From Paracidovorax wautersii (GTDB lineage Bacteria; Pseudomonadota; Gammaproteobacteria; Burkholderiales; Burkholderiaceae_C), in contig WNDQ01000019.1 in assembly GCA_009912175.1 (NCBI GenBank), positions 1 to 64,000 of the forward strand: a DNA stretch of 64,000 nt, read 5' to 3'. Position numbers and translations under genes: made by a program. Under the pieces are notes generated by a model. That model was not told where the DNA came from. It saw only the letters and a list, made by a program, of their open reading frames with translations, and made no database searches. This document shows positions 29,441 to 42,302 of the stretch, in pieces (the first letter of the stretch is position 1; each line of letters begins with the position of its first letter).

Positions 29441-31306
29441 TCAGGCGCTCAGGCGGCTGGCGATGTCCACGCGGGCCCGTGCCAGCGCGGGCGGCAGGCG
29501 GTCGCCAAAGCTGGCCAGCCACTGCGCGTGCGAGGCCAATTCGTCCTGCCAGATGGCGCGGTCGATCGAGGTTGCGGTCTGGAACTGGGCGGGCGTGAAG
29601 CTGGCGCCCTGCCAGTTGATTTCCTCGTAGCGCGGCGCGATGCCGACCAGGGTCTGCTCGCCCTGCACCTGGCCTTCGAGGCGGTCGATCATCCACTTGA
29701 GCACACGCATGTTGTCGCCAAAACCCGGCCAGACGAAGCGGCCTTCGGCGTCCTTGCGGAACCAGTTGGTGGTGAAGATCTTGGGCAGGCGCGCGCCCTG
29801 GGCCTGCAGCTTGTCGCCGAGCGTGAGCCAGTGCTGGAAGTAGTCGCCCATGTGGTAGCCCGAGAACGGCAGCATGGCGAACGGGTCGCGCCGCACCACG
29901 CCCTGCGCGCCGGCGGCGGCGGCCGTGGTTTCGCTGCCCATGGTGGCGGCCATGTAGACGCCTTCGGTCCAGTCGCGCGACTCGGTCACCAGCGGCACGG
30001 TGGTGGAGCGGCGGCCGCCGAAGATGAAGGCGTCAATCTGCACGCCGCGCGGGTCGTCCCAGGCTTCGTCGAGCGCCGGGTTGTTGGTGGCGGCCACGGT
30101 GAAGCGGGCGTTGGGGTGGGCGGCCTTGGCGCCGTTCTTGGCCAGCTCGGGCGTCCAGTCCTTGCCCTGCCAGTCGATCAGGTGCGCGGGCAATACCTTG
30201 CCAGGCACGTCCTGCTCTATGCCTTCCCACCAGACGTCGCCGTCGTCGGTCAGCGCGACGTTGGTGAAGATCACGTCGCGGTCCAGGCTGCGCATGCAGT
30301 TCGGGTTGGTCTTGTCGCTGGTGCCCGGGGCCACGCCGAAGTAGCCGGCTTCCGGGTTGATGGCGCGCAGCGTGCCGTCGGCCTGCGGCTTGACCCAGGC
30401 GATGTCGTCGCCCACGGTGGTGACCTTCCAGCCGGCGAACGCGGCGGGCGGCACCAGCATCGAGAAATTGGTCTTGCCGCAGGCGCTGGGGAAGGCGGCG
30501 GCCAGGTGGTACTTGCGGCCTTCGGGGCTGGTCACGCCCAGGATGAGCATGTGCTCGGCCAGCCAGCCTTCGTCGCGGCCCATGATGGAGGCGATGCGCA
30601 GCGCAAAACACTTCTTGCCCAGCAGCGCGTTGCCGCCGTAGCCCGAGCCGTAGCTCCAGATCTCACGCGTTTCGGGGTAGTGGACGATGTACTTGGTGTC
30701 GTTGCAGGGCCAGGCCACGTCCTGCTGGCCGGCCGCCAGCGGCGCGCCCACGGTGTGCACGCAGGGCACGAACTCGCCATCGGCACCCAGCACGTCGAAC
30801 ACGGCGCGGCCCATGCGGGTCATGATCTTCATGTTGACGGCCACGTAGGGGCTGTCGGACAGTTCCACGCCGATGTGGGCGATGGGCGAGCCCAGCGGGC
30901 CCATCGAGAACGGCACCACGTACAGCGTGCGGCCCTGCATGCAGCCGTCGAACAGCGGCTGCAGCAGCGTGCGCATCTCGGCCGGGTCTTTCCAGTTGTT
31001 GGTCGGGCCGGCGTCGGCTTCGTTCTGCGAGCAGATGAAGGTGCGGTCTTCGACCCGCGCCACGTCGCTGGGGGCCGAGCGGGCCAGGAAGCTGTTGGGG
31101 CGCTTGGCCGGGTTCAGGCGGATGAAGGTGCCAGCGTCGACGAGCTGCTCGCACAGCGCCTGGTATTCGGTGTCGCTGCCGTCGCACCAGTGGATGGCGG
31201 CCGGCTTGCACAGCGCGGCCATCTCGCCCACCCACTGGATGAGTTTGGCGTTTTTCACATAAGCCGGGACCTGGAGATCGATGGCGGGGGTTTGCGGGTT
31301 GGACAC
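29441..31306 (-). CDS. pckG: Phosphoenolpyruvate carboxykinase (GTP)
   Basis: This 621-aa enzyme converts oxaloacetate and GTP to PEP, CO2 and GDP in gluconeogenesis. Visible motifs are the P-loop [13 protein letters not shown] (about 272-284) with the catalytic Cys, [10 protein letters not shown], and the nucleotide-binding WFRKD near the C-terminus. The length matches the GTP-dependent family and is longer than the ATP-type enzyme. It stands alone, with a 340-base upstream gap. No regulator is adjacent. Confidence 0.96.
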   Translation of the reverse strand: MSNPQTPAIDLQVPAYVKNAKLIQWVGEMAALCKPAAIHWCDGSDTEYQALCEQLVDAGTFIRLNPAKRPNSFLARSAPSDVARVEDRTFICSQNEADAGPTNNWKDPAEMRTLLQPLFDGCMQGRTLYVVPFSMGPLGSPIAHIGVELSDSPYVAVNMKIMTRMGRAVFDVLGADGEFVPCVHTVGAPLAAGQQDVAWPCNDTKYIVHYPETREIWSYGSGYGGNALLGKKCFALRIASIMGRDEGWLAEHMLILGVTSPEGRKYHLAAAFPSACGKTNFSMLVPPAAFAGWKVTTVGDDIAWVKPQADGTLRAINPEAGYFGVAPGTSDKTNPNCMRSLDRDVIFTNVALTDDGDVWWEGIEQDVPGKVLPAHLIDWQGKDWTPELAKNGAKAAHPNARFTVAATNNPALDEAWDDPRGVQIDAFIFGGRRSTTVPLVTESRDWTEGVYMAATMGSETTAAAAGAQGVVRRDPFAMLPFSGYHMGDYFQHWLTLGDKLQAQGARLPKIFTTNWFRKDAEGRFVWPGFGDNMRVLKWMIDRLEGQVQGEQTLVGIAPRYEEINWQGASFTPAQFQTATSIDRAIWQDELASHAQWLASFGDRLPPALARARVDIASRLSA

Positions 31307-31646
31307 GGGGACTCCTGAAGTTATGAAACCGGGGAAGCCCAGTCAGTCCGAAGGCCGGATGCTCTCAAATTTTTTTATTCTCGAAGGGATCGATCGCAAC
31401 GGATGGTGTCCTGCGGGACCGGACGGGCTTGTTGAAAACGGGACAAAAAACGGGCCTGAGGCCCGGATGACAACGGCATGTAACCGCGCCGTAACTCCTG
31501 AACTGTACCCAAGTCGGTGCGTGTTTGTCCACCCCTGTTCGTTCACCGACGCGCCAGGGAATGCAGGCGGCCGCAAAGCAAAACGCCCCCGCCGCGCCCA
31601 GCAAAGACCGGGCACGGCGAAGGCGCTGGCGGGAAAAAGGCGCCGC
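31307..31646. other. Intergenic region between pckG and the RoxA-like gene
   Basis: No gene is seen here. The segment holds the roxA-side terminator (31445-31465). Closer to pckG there is an AT-rich run (CAAATTTTTTTATTCTCGAAG, partly 31369-31388) that could include the pckG promoter. Nothing else could be recognised. Confidence 0.4.
31445..31465 (-). terminator. Rho-independent terminator, minus strand
   Basis: The self-complementary CGGGCCTGAGGCCCG (31451-31465) is followed on the minus strand by six U (AAAAAA at 31445-31450). It lies about 180 bases beyond the RoxA-like stop and would stop leftward transcripts before pckG. Confidence 0.7.
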
Positions 31647-32777
31647 TTAACGCAGCCGCAGCCAGCCCGATTCCAGCCACGACAGCAGCAGGCCGCGCGC
31701 GTCGTCGCTGGCGCCCTTCAAGGCGCGGGCATCCAGCGCCCGTTCATCGGCCAGCCGGCGCAGCAGCGCCGCATCGCGCCCTGCGGCGCGCCAGCTCTCG
31801 CCGTTGGCGAAGATGTGGTGCGCGTCGTAAAGCAGGCGGCTGCGCCCATCCAGCACCACGCCGGCGGCCGGCGGCCAGTGGGCCTCGGCCTGGTCGGCGG
31901 CTTCGGGCGACTCGTCGAACCAGACCTGCGCCTTGGGCTCGGTCAGGTATTCGCCCAGGGCGCGCGCGATCTGGCGCGGGTCTTTCAGGGCGCGCGCCAC
32001 GGCGTCCTGGGCAAAGTCCTGCAGCGCGGCCGGCACCAGGGCCGGGTGCTCGGCGGCGGGCTGGCGCGGGTCCTTGTAGAGCGTCTCGTCCTCGGCTTCC
32101 TCGGCGATGCGCTGCAGCAGATCGCGCGCGACGTCCTGGCGCTGCGGCGCACGAAAGCCGATCGAATACGTCATGCACTCGCCCACGGCCACGCCGTCAT
32201 GGGCGTAGCGCGGCGGCAGGTAGAGCATGTCGCCGGGGTTGAGCAGGAATTCTTCCTCGGGCTGGAAGTTGGCCAATATCTTCAGCGGCACGCCTTCCTG
32301 CAGCGTCAAATCCTGCTGGGCGCCGATGCGCCAGCGGCGCTGGCCGCGCGCCTGCAGCAGGAACACGTCGTAGCTGTCGAAGTGCGGGCCGACGCCGCCG
32401 CCATCGCTGGCGTAGCTGATCATCACGTCGTCCAGCCGCGCGTCGGGCACGAAGCGGAACTGCTGCAGCAGCGCGTGCACGCCCTCGTCATGCAGGTCCA
32501 CGCCTTGCACCAACAGCGTCCAGTCGGGCTGCTTGAACGGCGGAATGGCGCGCCGCGTGAAAGGGCCGCGCTTGAGCTGCCAGCCTTGTTTCTTGTGCAC
32601 GATCAGGCGTGACTCGACATCGTCGCGCTCGGCCAGATCGGTCATGTCCTGGCGCGTGAGCGCCTGCAGGCCGGGCACGGCGTTGCGGATGAGCAGGGGT
32701 TTCTTCTGCCAGTGACGGCGCATGAACTGAGCCGGCGTGAGGCCGCCCAGCAGGGCAAGGGGTTGGTTGACGTCCAT
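31647..32777 (-). CDS. Cupin-fold 2-oxoglutarate oxygenase, RoxA/YcfD-like (ribosomal protein uL16 arginine hydroxylase)
   Basis: This 376-aa JmjC/cupin-type protein resembles RoxA (YcfD), which hydroxylates an arginine of ribosomal protein L16 using Fe(II) and 2-oxoglutarate. The iron-binding HFDSYD (HxD) lies near residue 126, and the distal His is in PRYAHDGVAVG near 190. The N-terminal AQFMRRHWQKKPLLIRNA is typical of the family. The ATG at 32777 is preferred over a longer start overlapping the divergent slyD-like region. It probably acts alone in the cytoplasm. Confidence 0.9.
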   Translation of the reverse strand: MDVNQPLALLGGLTPAQFMRRHWQKKPLLIRNAVPGLQALTRQDMTDLAERDDVESRLIVHKKQGWQLKRGPFTRRAIPPFKQPDWTLLVQGVDLHDEGVHALLQQFRFVPDARLDDVMISYASDGGGVGPHFDSYDVFLLQARGQRRWRIGAQQDLTLQEGVPLKILANFQPEEEFLLNPGDMLYLPPRYAHDGVAVGECMTYSIGFRAPQRQDVARDLLQRIAEEAEDETLYKDPRQPAAEHPALVPAALQDFAQDAVARALKDPRQIARALGEYLTEPKAQVWFDESPEAADQAEAHWPPAAGVVLDGRSRLLYDAHHIFANGESWRAAGRDAALLRRLADERALDARALKGASDDARGLLLSWLESGWLRLR

Positions 32778-32847
32778 GGGACAATTGTCGCTGAGACCGG
32801 CTGCCGCCCCGGCACCGGAACGTGACGAATCCGTGAGCGAGAAGACG

Positions 32848-33372
32848 ATGGAAATCAATCAACAATGCGTGGTCGCGCTGACCTGGACCCTCAAGGACAC
32901 GCTGGGCGAGACGCTGGACGTGCTGGACGAGCCGGTGGACTTCGTGATCGGCGGCGATGACCTCTTCAAGAAGATCGAGGAAGCCCTGCAGGGCCACCAG
33001 GCCGGCGACCGCATCGAGCTGCACCTGGAGCCCGAGCAAACCTTTGGCGACTACGACGACAAGCTGATCCAGCTCGAAGCACGCGCCCTGTTCCCGGCCG
33101 AGACCGAGGAAGGCATGACCTTCGGGAAAAGCGGCCTGCCCGAAGGCGTCGTGGGCGACTACGACGACGAGCACCTCTACACCATCACCGAGCTCTATCC
33201 CGAGCACGTGGTGCTCGACGGCAACCACCCGCTGACCGGCATCGCCATCCGGCTCGACCTCAAGGTCGAGCAGGTGCGCGAGGCAACCGAGGAAGAAATC
33301 GGCCGCGGCAGCGCCGGCACCGGTTTCTTCAAGGTCCACCCGCAAGCCCCGGGCAGCGACACGCTGCACTGA
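32848..33372 (+). CDS. SlyD-like FKBP-type peptidyl-prolyl isomerase
   Basis: This 174-aa protein is a SlyD-type FKBP, a prolyl isomerase with chaperone activity. The IF-domain-bearing FKBP fold is seen in DEPVDFVIGGDDLFKKIEEA, then GHQAGDRIELHLEPEQTFGDYDD near residue 50, and NHPLTGIAIRLDLKVEQVR near 130. The His-rich metal tail of E. coli SlyD is absent; the end is short. It is divergent from the RoxA-like gene and followed by a strong terminator. Confidence 0.9.
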   Translation: MEINQQCVVALTWTLKDTLGETLDVLDEPVDFVIGGDDLFKKIEEALQGHQAGDRIELHLEPEQTFGDYDDKLIQLEARALFPAETEEGMTFGKSGLPEGVVGDYDDEHLYTITELYPEHVVLDGNHPLTGIAIRLDLKVEQVREATEEEIGRGSAGTGFFKVHPQAPGSDTLH

Positions 33373-33392
33373 GCACGCGCGACTGAATCCGC

Positions 33393-33433
33393 AAAAAAGG
33401 CGGCCATCCCATGCCGGGATGGCCGCCTTTTTC
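33393..33433. terminator. Bidirectional Rho-independent terminator
   Basis: GGCGGCCATCCC (33399-33410) and GGGATGGCCGCC (33416-33427) form a perfect 12-bp stem with a 5-base loop. TTTTT follows on the plus strand and AAAAAA precedes it. It would terminate both the slyD-like gene and the convergent dut. Confidence 0.93.
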
Positions 33434-33472
33434 CTTGTGGACCGTGCGCCCCGCCGCGCGGAGCCGCCCGGA

Positions 33473-33922
33473 TCAGCCGCGCCCGGTCGAGCCGTAACCG
33501 CCCGCGCCGCGCTCCGAGGCTTCGGCGAACTCGCCCACCACACGGAACTGCGCCTGCACCACCGGCACGACGACCAGTTGCGCCAGGCGTTCCATCGGCT
33601 CGACCGTGAAGGCCGTGTCGCTGCGGTTCCAGGCGCTGACCATGAGCTGGCCCTGGTAGTCGCTGTCGATCAGCCCCACCAGATTGCCCAGCACGATGCC
33701 GTGCTTGTGGCCCAGCCCCGAGCGCGGCAGGATGAGCGCGGCGTAGCCCGGGTCCTTGAGGTGGATCGCCAGGCCCGTGGGCACGAGCTGCCAGGCGTTG
33801 GGCGCCAGCGTGAGCGGCGCGTCCAGGCAGGCGCGCAGGTCCAGCCCCGCGCTGCCGGGCGTGGCGTAGGCGGGCAACTGGTCGGTCAGGCGCGGGTCGA
33901 TGATCTTGACGTCAATCAGCAT
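33473..33922 (-). CDS. dut: Deoxyuridine 5'-triphosphate nucleotidohydrolase
   Basis: dUTPase cleaves dUTP to dUMP and PPi, supplying dTMP synthesis and keeping uracil out of DNA. All five trimeric dUTPase motifs are visible in order: [37 protein letters not shown] (with the catalytic Asp), [10 protein letters not shown] and the C-terminal [12 protein letters not shown]. The ATG at 33922 gives 149 aa, the normal length. It lies near coaBC, a common pairing in proteobacteria. Confidence 0.95.
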   Translation of the reverse strand: MLIDVKIIDPRLTDQLPAYATPGSAGLDLRACLDAPLTLAPNAWQLVPTGLAIHLKDPGYAALILPRSGLGHKHGIVLGNLVGLIDSDYQGQLMVSAWNRSDTAFTVEPMERLAQLVVVPVVQAQFRVVGEFAEASERGAGGYGSTGRG

Positions 33923-34007
33923 GGGGTCCTTCGGAATCAATCCATAAACAATAAAAAAACCAACAACAAAGCCGCCCCCGATGGGCGGCCGTCGAACGGG
34001 AGCGGGT

Positions 34008-34544
34008 TCACCTGCGCTTGAGCGTGCGCAAAAAGTCCAGCACCCAGGGCAGGAACACCAGCAGGATCAGCCCCCACTTGACGATCGAGCCCACGCGCCC
34101 CAGCAGCCACCGGCGCTGGCTGTCCAGCGTTGCCGGCATCGAAGGCGCCGTGCGCGCAGCGGCTGGCGCGGGCGCGGGCGCCGTCGTCGCCAGCACCGCC
34201 TGGCGCGCCTGCGCAGCCTGGGCGCGCACCCGTTCGACCTCGCCGCGCACGCCCTGCGGCAGCGACAGGGTCGACGAGACATGGGGCGATTTCCCGACGA
34301 TGGCCTCGGCCGAGGTCGCACCCCGGCGGGCGGCCTGGGCCGACAGCTCGTCGAGCTCGAAGGCATCGCGCCCCCAGTCGCCACTGTTCAGCGAACTGGC
34401 CGACGGCGCGGGGCTGGCCGGTGGCCGGGCAGCCGAGGCCTTGAGCAGCCGCTCGACATAGGCCGCGTAATCGCCATCGACCGGACCCCGCTCGGCCGCA
34501 GGCGGCGCGCCGGGTGGCCAGCGGGAATTGCGCGGCAGCATCAT
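34008..34544 (-). CDS. Hypothetical protein with a C-terminal membrane segment
   Basis: The 178-aa protein is not recognised. It is rich in Ala and Pro in the middle (about 117-137) with a low-complexity region, and one hydrophobic segment near the C-terminus ([19 protein letters not shown], about 151-169) is followed by basic residues (RTLKRR), so the N-terminus probably lies in the periplasm or cytoplasm with a single anchor. Its ATG overlaps the coaBC stop (ATGA), so it is translated with coaBC; a role in pantothenate metabolism is not implied. Confidence 0.7.
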   Translation of the reverse strand: MMLPRNSRWPPGAPPAAERGPVDGDYAAYVERLLKASAARPPASPAPSASSLNSGDWGRDAFELDELSAQAARRGATSAEAIVGKSPHVSSTLSLPQGVRGEVERVRAQAAQARQAVLATTAPAPAPAAARTAPSMPATLDSQRRWLLGRVGSIVKWGLILLVFLPWVLDFLRTLKRR

Positions 34545-35863
34545 GGCTGCACCGCCGCCGACGTGCCGGCGTCGACCCCGCGGCCCACGTGTTGCGGCGC
34601 GTGGGCGGCCCAGCCGCCACGCATGCGCTGGGCGATCTCGGCCACCAGCGCCCGGGCCAGGACCAGCTTGGGCGCACGCGGCAGTTCCTGCACGCCTTGT
34701 TCGTCGACCAGCAGCAGCTGGTTGTCGTCCTGGCCGAAGGCGGCCGGGCCGATGTTGCCCACCAGCAGCGGAATGCCCTTGCGCTGGCGCTTGGCCCGCG
34801 CGTGCGCGGCCAGGTCATGGCTTTCGGCGGCAAACCCCACGCAGAACAGCTGGCCGGCGCGGGCACGTGCGCCTTGCGCCACCGTCAGCAAGATGTCCTG
34901 GTTCTCGACGAACTGCAGCGTCGGCGCCTGGCCTTCGACCGTCTTCTTGATCTTGTGCTCGGCCACCGCGGCCGGGCGCCAGTCGGCCACGGCCGCCGTG
35001 GCCACAAACACCGTGGGCACCTGGCTGGTCTGGCTGAGCTGGGCCTGCACGGCGTCGAGCATCTGGCGCGCCGACTGCACGTCCACACGCTGCACGCCAC
35101 GCGGCGTGGGCAGCGACACGGGGCCGGCCACCAGCGTCACCTCGGCGCCCGCTTCGCGCGCGGCGCGGGCGATGGCAAAACCCATCTTGCCCGAGGAGTG
35201 GTTGGTGATGCCACGCACCGGGTCGATCGCCTCGAACGTGGGCCCGGCCGTGATCAGCACACGCTGGCCGGCCAGCACCTTGGGCTGGAAGTGGGCCACG
35301 ATGTCTTCAAGCAGTTGCGCGGGCTCCAGCATGCGGCCGTCGCCGCTTTCGCCGCAGGCCTGAAAGCCCGTGCCCACGCCCAGAATGCGCGCGCCGTCGG
35401 CCTGCACCTGCGCCAGGTTGCGCTGCGTGGCCGGGTGGGCCCACATCTCGCGGTTCATGGCCGGGGCGATCAGCAGCGCCACCCGCTCGGCCGGGCGCGC
35501 CAGGCACAGCAGGCTCAGCAATTCGTCGGAGCGCCCCTGCGCCAGCCGCGCGATGAAATCGGCCGAGGCCGGCGCCAGCACGATCGCATCGGCCTCGCGC
35601 CCGAGGTTGATGTGCGGCATGTTGTTGGCCTCGCGCGCATCCCATTGCGAGTCGTAGACCGGCCGGCCCGACAGCGCCTGCATCGTCACCGGCGTGATGA
35701 ACTGCCCGGCCGCTTCGGTCATGACCACCTGCACGGTGGCGCCCGCCTTGATCAGCAGGCGGCACAGCTCAGCCGACTTGTAGCAGGCCACGCCGCCCGT
35801 CAGGCCCAGCAGAATGTGCCGGCCCGCCAGATCGCCAGCCGCTTGGAGGGGTGTTTCGCTCAT
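34541..35863 (-). CDS. coaBC: Bifunctional phosphopantothenoylcysteine decarboxylase/phosphopantothenate-cysteine ligase
   Basis: CoaBC catalyses two steps of coenzyme A synthesis. The N-terminal CoaC flavoprotein half has [16 protein letters not shown] (about 18-33), the decarboxylase His in [10 protein letters not shown] and the substrate-binding APAMN clamp with GESGDGRM. The C-terminal CoaB half starts with [20 protein letters not shown] (about 231-250) and contains AAVADWRP and KIKK. The ATG at 35863 gives 440 aa, slightly over the usual 400. It precedes a small hypothetical gene and dut on the same strand. Confidence 0.95.
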   Translation of the reverse strand: MSETPLQAAGDLAGRHILLGLTGGVACYKSAELCRLLIKAGATVQVVMTEAAGQFITPVTMQALSGRPVYDSQWDAREANNMPHINLGREADAIVLAPASADFIARLAQGRSDELLSLLCLARPAERVALLIAPAMNREMWAHPATQRNLAQVQADGARILGVGTGFQACGESGDGRMLEPAQLLEDIVAHFQPKVLAGQRVLITAGPTFEAIDPVRGITNHSSGKMGFAIARAAREAGAEVTLVAGPVSLPTPRGVQRVDVQSARQMLDAVQAQLSQTSQVPTVFVATAAVADWRPAAVAEHKIKKTVEGQAPTLQFVENQDILLTVAQGARARAGQLFCVGFAAESHDLAAHARAKRQRKGIPLLVGNIGPAAFGQDDNQLLLVDEQGVQELPRAPKLVLARALVAEIAQRMRGGWAAHAPQHVGRGVDAGTSAAVQP

Positions 35864-35957
35864 GGGGCGCAGTGTAATGCGCGTGCGGCGCGGCGTGCAG
35901 TCCGACACCCCTTGCCAGCCTCTCTTGCATGGTCGCCACGATGCCGGGCCGCTATAA

Positions 35958-37646
<1,689 letters not shown>

Positions 37647-37710
37647 CGGGCCGCAGCCACGCCGCCACCCGCAGCCAACGATGACGCCAGACGCCAGGAA
37701 AACAAATCCC

Positions 37711-38007
37711 ATGCCCAGCGCCTACATCATCGCCAGCCTGCGGGTGACCGACGCGCAGAAGTACGCCGAGTACAAACGGCTGTCCAGCCACGCCATGCAC
37801 ACGCACGAGGCCGAAATCCTCGTGCGCCAGCATGCCGAGCAACTGGGCGCGGGCGAAGACTGGGACGCCGACCGCATGCTGGTGCTCAAGTTCCCCAGCC
37901 TGCAGGCCGCGCGCGATTTCAACGCGTCGACCGAGTACGGCACCTCCCCCATCGCGGGCCAGGGCGCCACGATCCGGCAGATGATTCTGGTGGAAGGCGC
38001 GGACTGA
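37711..38007 (+). CDS. DUF1330 family protein
   Basis: This 98-aa protein belongs to the DUF1330 ferredoxin-like fold family of small alpha/beta proteins. Recognisable elements are YIIASLRVTDAQKYAEYKRL near the N-terminus and VLKFPSLQAARDF with a C-terminal ATIRQMILVEG. The function is unknown. It lies between pyrG and eno, and the ATG at 37711 is chosen because the extra ten upstream codons are not family-like. The spacing from pyrG (64 bases) allows cotranscription. Confidence 0.8.
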   Translation: MPSAYIIASLRVTDAQKYAEYKRLSSHAMHTHEAEILVRQHAEQLGAGEDWDADRMLVLKFPSLQAARDFNASTEYGTSPIAGQGATIRQMILVEGAD

Positions 38008-38050
38008 CCGGCGCCGCTCCACTCACTTCCAAAGAGATAGCAACCCCTGA

Positions 38051-39352
<1,302 letters not shown>

Positions 39353-39462
39353 GCTGACGAAGATGTTTCCCGCCCTGCCGGCTTTTTGCGGCGGACGGGA
39401 AACCAAACGGCCCGCCGCTGCTCTGTAGTCTGTCCGACTGACTGCATCTTGCCTTCCGCTCC

Positions 39463-39750
39463 ATGCGCCGATTGATCATCCCCGCCGTGCTCCTGCTGCT
39501 GCTTGCCTTGGCGCAGGCGCAGCTGTGGCTGGGCCGGGGCAGCATCACGGACATTCATAACCAGAAGGGGCGTCTGGCCGTGCAGCAGCAGGCCAACGAG
39601 AAGGCCCGCCAGACCAACGAACAGCTCGAAGCCGAGATCACCGATCTGCGCCAGGGGCTGGAAATGGTCGAGGAACGCGCCCGCCAGGAGCTCGGCATGG
39701 TCAAGCCCAACGAGATCTTCGTGCAGGTGGCGCCCAAAAAAGAGCCGTAA
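39463..39750 (+). CDS. ftsB: Cell division protein FtsB
   Basis: FtsB is a small bitopic membrane protein of the divisome that forms a complex with FtsQ and FtsL. The 95-aa protein has an N-terminal membrane segment (about residues 3-20, LIIPAVLLLLLALAQAQLW) and a following coiled-coil (QQQANEKARQTNEQLEAEI), then the family EERARQELGMVKPNEIF. Its location after eno is conserved. Confidence 0.92.
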   Translation: MRRLIIPAVLLLLLALAQAQLWLGRGSITDIHNQKGRLAVQQQANEKARQTNEQLEAEITDLRQGLEMVEERARQELGMVKPNEIFVQVAPKKEP

Positions 39751-39784
39751 CGCGGCTTTGGCCCCTCTTGTCTCCGTTTCCCAA

Positions 39785-39815
39785 GGCCGCGACCACCATC
39801 GCGGCCTTTTCTTTT
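39785..39815 (+). terminator. Rho-independent terminator after ftsB
   Basis: GGCCGCGA (39785-39792) and TCGCGGCC (39799-39806) form a perfect 8-bp stem with a 6-base loop, followed by TTTTCTTTT. It lies 35 bases after the ftsB stop. Confidence 0.92.
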
Positions 39816-39956
39816 GCAGGCGCTCCCCCAATAAATCCCGACTAGAACACAGGCTTACATCCGACAGGTATGCTTTGAATCGGTGACATACATTGATGTA
39901 TGTATAAATCTGGGGCTGGCGAAGCCCTCCGCAATTCTCCTCAGCGAAACAACAGC

Positions 39957-40572
39957 ATGACCAAGACGATGCACTCCGCCCTCACACGCTACCCAACCCC
40001 AGCCCGCCCCGCCCCGGGTCGATCGCTGACGGCCAAGCTCGCCCTGAGCGCTCTCGTGGCCGCGGCCGGGTGGGCCGCCTTGCCGCAGCAGGCGCATGCC
40101 GCCGACTGGCAGGTCTCGGGCGGCGTGGGCGATCGCGGCAGCATCAAGAAAGTCGGTTTCGGCGTGGTGTGGGATCCGCACGCGCCGCTGTGGCAAGGCC
40201 AGGTGTGGCAGTTGCGCCTGCTGCACGAAGTGCAGATCGCGGCCTGGGACGTGCACGCACGCCAAGAACATCGTCGAGTTCGGCTACTCGCCCTTCCTGC
40301 GCCTGCAGCGCGGCAGCCCCACGCCTGGCAGCTACAGCCCCTTCATCGAGGCGTCCATCGGTGTGCGCGGCATCTCCCACACGCGCCTGGACAGCGACAC
40401 CACGATGTCCACGGGCTTCCAGTTCTCCGACACCATCGGCGCGGGCATCCAGTTCGGCAACCAGTTGCGCTCGACCGTGGGCATCCGCTTCCAGCATCTG
40501 TCGAACGCCAGCATCAAGAGCCCCAACCCGGGCATCAACTTCACCCAGCTCTACTACCAGCAGAGCTTCTGA
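39957..40572 (+). pseudogene. PagL-family lipid A 3-O-deacylase, frameshifted
   Basis: PagL is an outer-membrane enzyme that removes a fatty acid from lipid A. The N-terminus (signal peptide to about residue 48, then ADWQVSGGVGDRGSIKKVG) is in one frame. The rest, beginning KNIVEFGYSPFLRLQ, is in another. The switch near 40255-40262 is a net +1 (or -2). The catalytic HLSNA stretch (with His and Ser) is present in FQHLSNASIKSPNPG in the second frame. An intact protein would have about 204 aa. As read, the C-terminal barrel and the active site would be lost. Confidence 0.82.
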
Positions 40573-40617
40573 TTCCGGCCCGCGCCCCGCTGCCTGCGGG
40601 GCGCGCCACGTCTGGGC

Positions 40618-41589
40618 TCACTGAACCGACGTACTGCCGGGCGAGACGTTCTGCGGGTCGGCAAACAGCTGCGCCGCATCGATGGGGTCGAACACTTCTT
40701 GCTGGCCGCAGAAGTCGCAGCTGACCTCGACCGAGCCCCGCTCGGCCACGATGCCGTCGATCTCTTCACGGCCCAGGCCGCGCAGCATGCTGCTCACACG
40801 CTCGCGGCTGCAGGTGCAGGCAAAACGCGGCGCGGTCTCGTCCACCTTGGGCTCGAAACGCAACAGGCGCTCTTCCCAGAACAGCCGCCGCAAGATGGTT
40901 TCGATGTCGAGCGACAGCAATTCCTCGGCCTGCAGGCTGGCCGCCAGCGTGGCGATGCGGTTGTAGTCCTCGGCCAGCGCCTCGGCGTCCTTGGGCTGGG
41001 CCTGCAGATTGCCTTCGCCCTCGACGGGCATGCGCTGGATCAGCAGGCCGGCCGCGACCTGGTCGTCGTCGGCCAGCACCAGCACGGAGTCGAGCTGCTC
41101 GGACTGCTTCATGTACTGCTGCAGCATGTCGGCCAGTTGCGGCAGCGGCTCGCCCTGGGCGTTGCTCAGCGGCACGATGCCCTGGTAGGGGCGCTGGCCG
41201 GGCAGCTTGTCCTTGGGATCGAGCGTGATGGCGCAGCGGCCCTGGCCGCTCTGGTTGACCAGCGCCGGCACCGGGCTGTGCGCATCGACCTCGCCCACCA
41301 CCTTGGCCGTGACACGAAAGCTCAGGTCGGACTGGCTCTCGACCACCGCCAGCTTGACCGGGCCGTCACCCTGGATCTGCAGCACCAGCGCACCGTTGAA
41401 CTTGATGCTGGCCTGCATCAGCACGCTGGCCGCGGCCATCTCGCCCAGCAGGTTCTGCACCGGCAGGGGCCAGGCGCCCGTCTGGCTGGCCGCGCGGCGC
41501 GTCAGCACCTCGCGCCAGGCATCGGTCAGCCGCACGATCTGGCCGCGCACGGGCAGGCCTTCGAAAATGAAAGAGTGAAGTTCGGGCAT
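40618..41589 (-). CDS. hslO: Redox-regulated chaperone Hsp33
   Basis: Hsp33 is a cytoplasmic holdase activated by oxidation of a zinc-binding Cys cluster. The 323-aa protein starts LHSFIFEGLPVRGQIVRL, with the substrate-binding domain near residues 50-200, and the Cys motifs CTCSRERV (about 250-257) and CDFCGQQEVF (about 285-294) close to the C-terminus provide four zinc ligands (CxC and CxxC). Length and motif order match the family. Confidence 0.94.
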   Translation of the reverse strand: MPELHSFIFEGLPVRGQIVRLTDAWREVLTRRAASQTGAWPLPVQNLLGEMAAASVLMQASIKFNGALVLQIQGDGPVKLAVVESQSDLSFRVTAKVVGEVDAHSPVPALVNQSGQGRCAITLDPKDKLPGQRPYQGIVPLSNAQGEPLPQLADMLQQYMKQSEQLDSVLVLADDDQVAAGLLIQRMPVEGEGNLQAQPKDAEALAEDYNRIATLAASLQAEELLSLDIETILRRLFWEERLLRFEPKVDETAPRFACTCSRERVSSMLRGLGREEIDGIVAERGSVEVSCDFCGQQEVFDPIDAAQLFADPQNVSPGSTSVQ

Positions 41590-41621
41590 GAATTGAATCG
41601 AAAAGGCCTGACTTGAAGGCG

Positions 41622-42146
41622 TCAGGCCAGCCGCTTGAGACCCGCGGCAAAACGCCGCGCATTATCCACATAGTGCTGCGCGCTGCGGCGCAGCCCCTCG
41701 ATGGCCGCCTCGTCGAGCGTGCGCACCACACGCGCCGGGCTGCCGAAAATGAGCGAATTGTCGGGAAATTCCTTGCCCTCCGTCACCACGCTGCCGGCAC
41801 CCACCAGACAGTTGCGGCCAATACGCGCATGATTCAAGACCACCGCCTGAATACCGATGAGCGAGTTGTCGCCAATGGTGCAGCCGTGCAGCATGACCTG
41901 GTGGCCCACCGTCACGCCCCGGCCGATCAGCAGCGGCACACCCGCATCGGCGTGCAGCACGCTGCCGTCCTGGATGTTGCTCTCATCGCCGATCGTGAGC
42001 GTGGCCGAGTCGCCGCGCAGCACGGCGCCAAACCAGACGCTGGCGCGATCGCCCAGCCGCACGTCCCCGATCACCTGGGCGCTGTCGGCCACCCAGGCCC
42101 GCTGGCCCAATTGCGGGGCCAGCCCGTCGAGTTCGTAAAGCGCCAT
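41622..42146 (-). CDS. Gamma-class carbonic anhydrase-like hexapeptide protein
   Basis: This 174-aa left-handed beta-helix protein belongs to the gamma-carbonic anhydrase/YrdA group. Hexapeptide repeats run from VADSAQVIGDVRLGDRASVW to VVTEGKEF. The metal ligands are visible as the His residues in SVLHADAG, TVGHQVMLHGC and the surrounding repeats, and the GVTVGHQVMLHGC segment is characteristic. Real carbonic anhydrase activity is not assured in this group. The ATG at 42146 is preferred over a much longer antisense-type frame. Confidence 0.88.
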   Translation of the reverse strand: MALYELDGLAPQLGQRAWVADSAQVIGDVRLGDRASVWFGAVLRGDSATLTIGDESNIQDGSVLHADAGVPLLIGRGVTVGHQVMLHGCTIGDNSLIGIQAVVLNHARIGRNCLVGAGSVVTEGKEFPDNSLIFGSPARVVRTLDEAAIEGLRRSAQHYVDNARRFAAGLKRLA

Positions 42147-42302
42147 GGTGGGGTCTCCTGGGTTGTCTTGTGGCGGCCCGCAGGCCGGATCGGGGAAAGT
42201 CCACACTCTACACAGCCTTGCGCCACCACGCGACGCCCCTGCCCTCGCTCGCGGCCAAGGACGCACGCCTTTCGTGCCTGCGGCACGCGCCATCTTTCGA
42301 CC

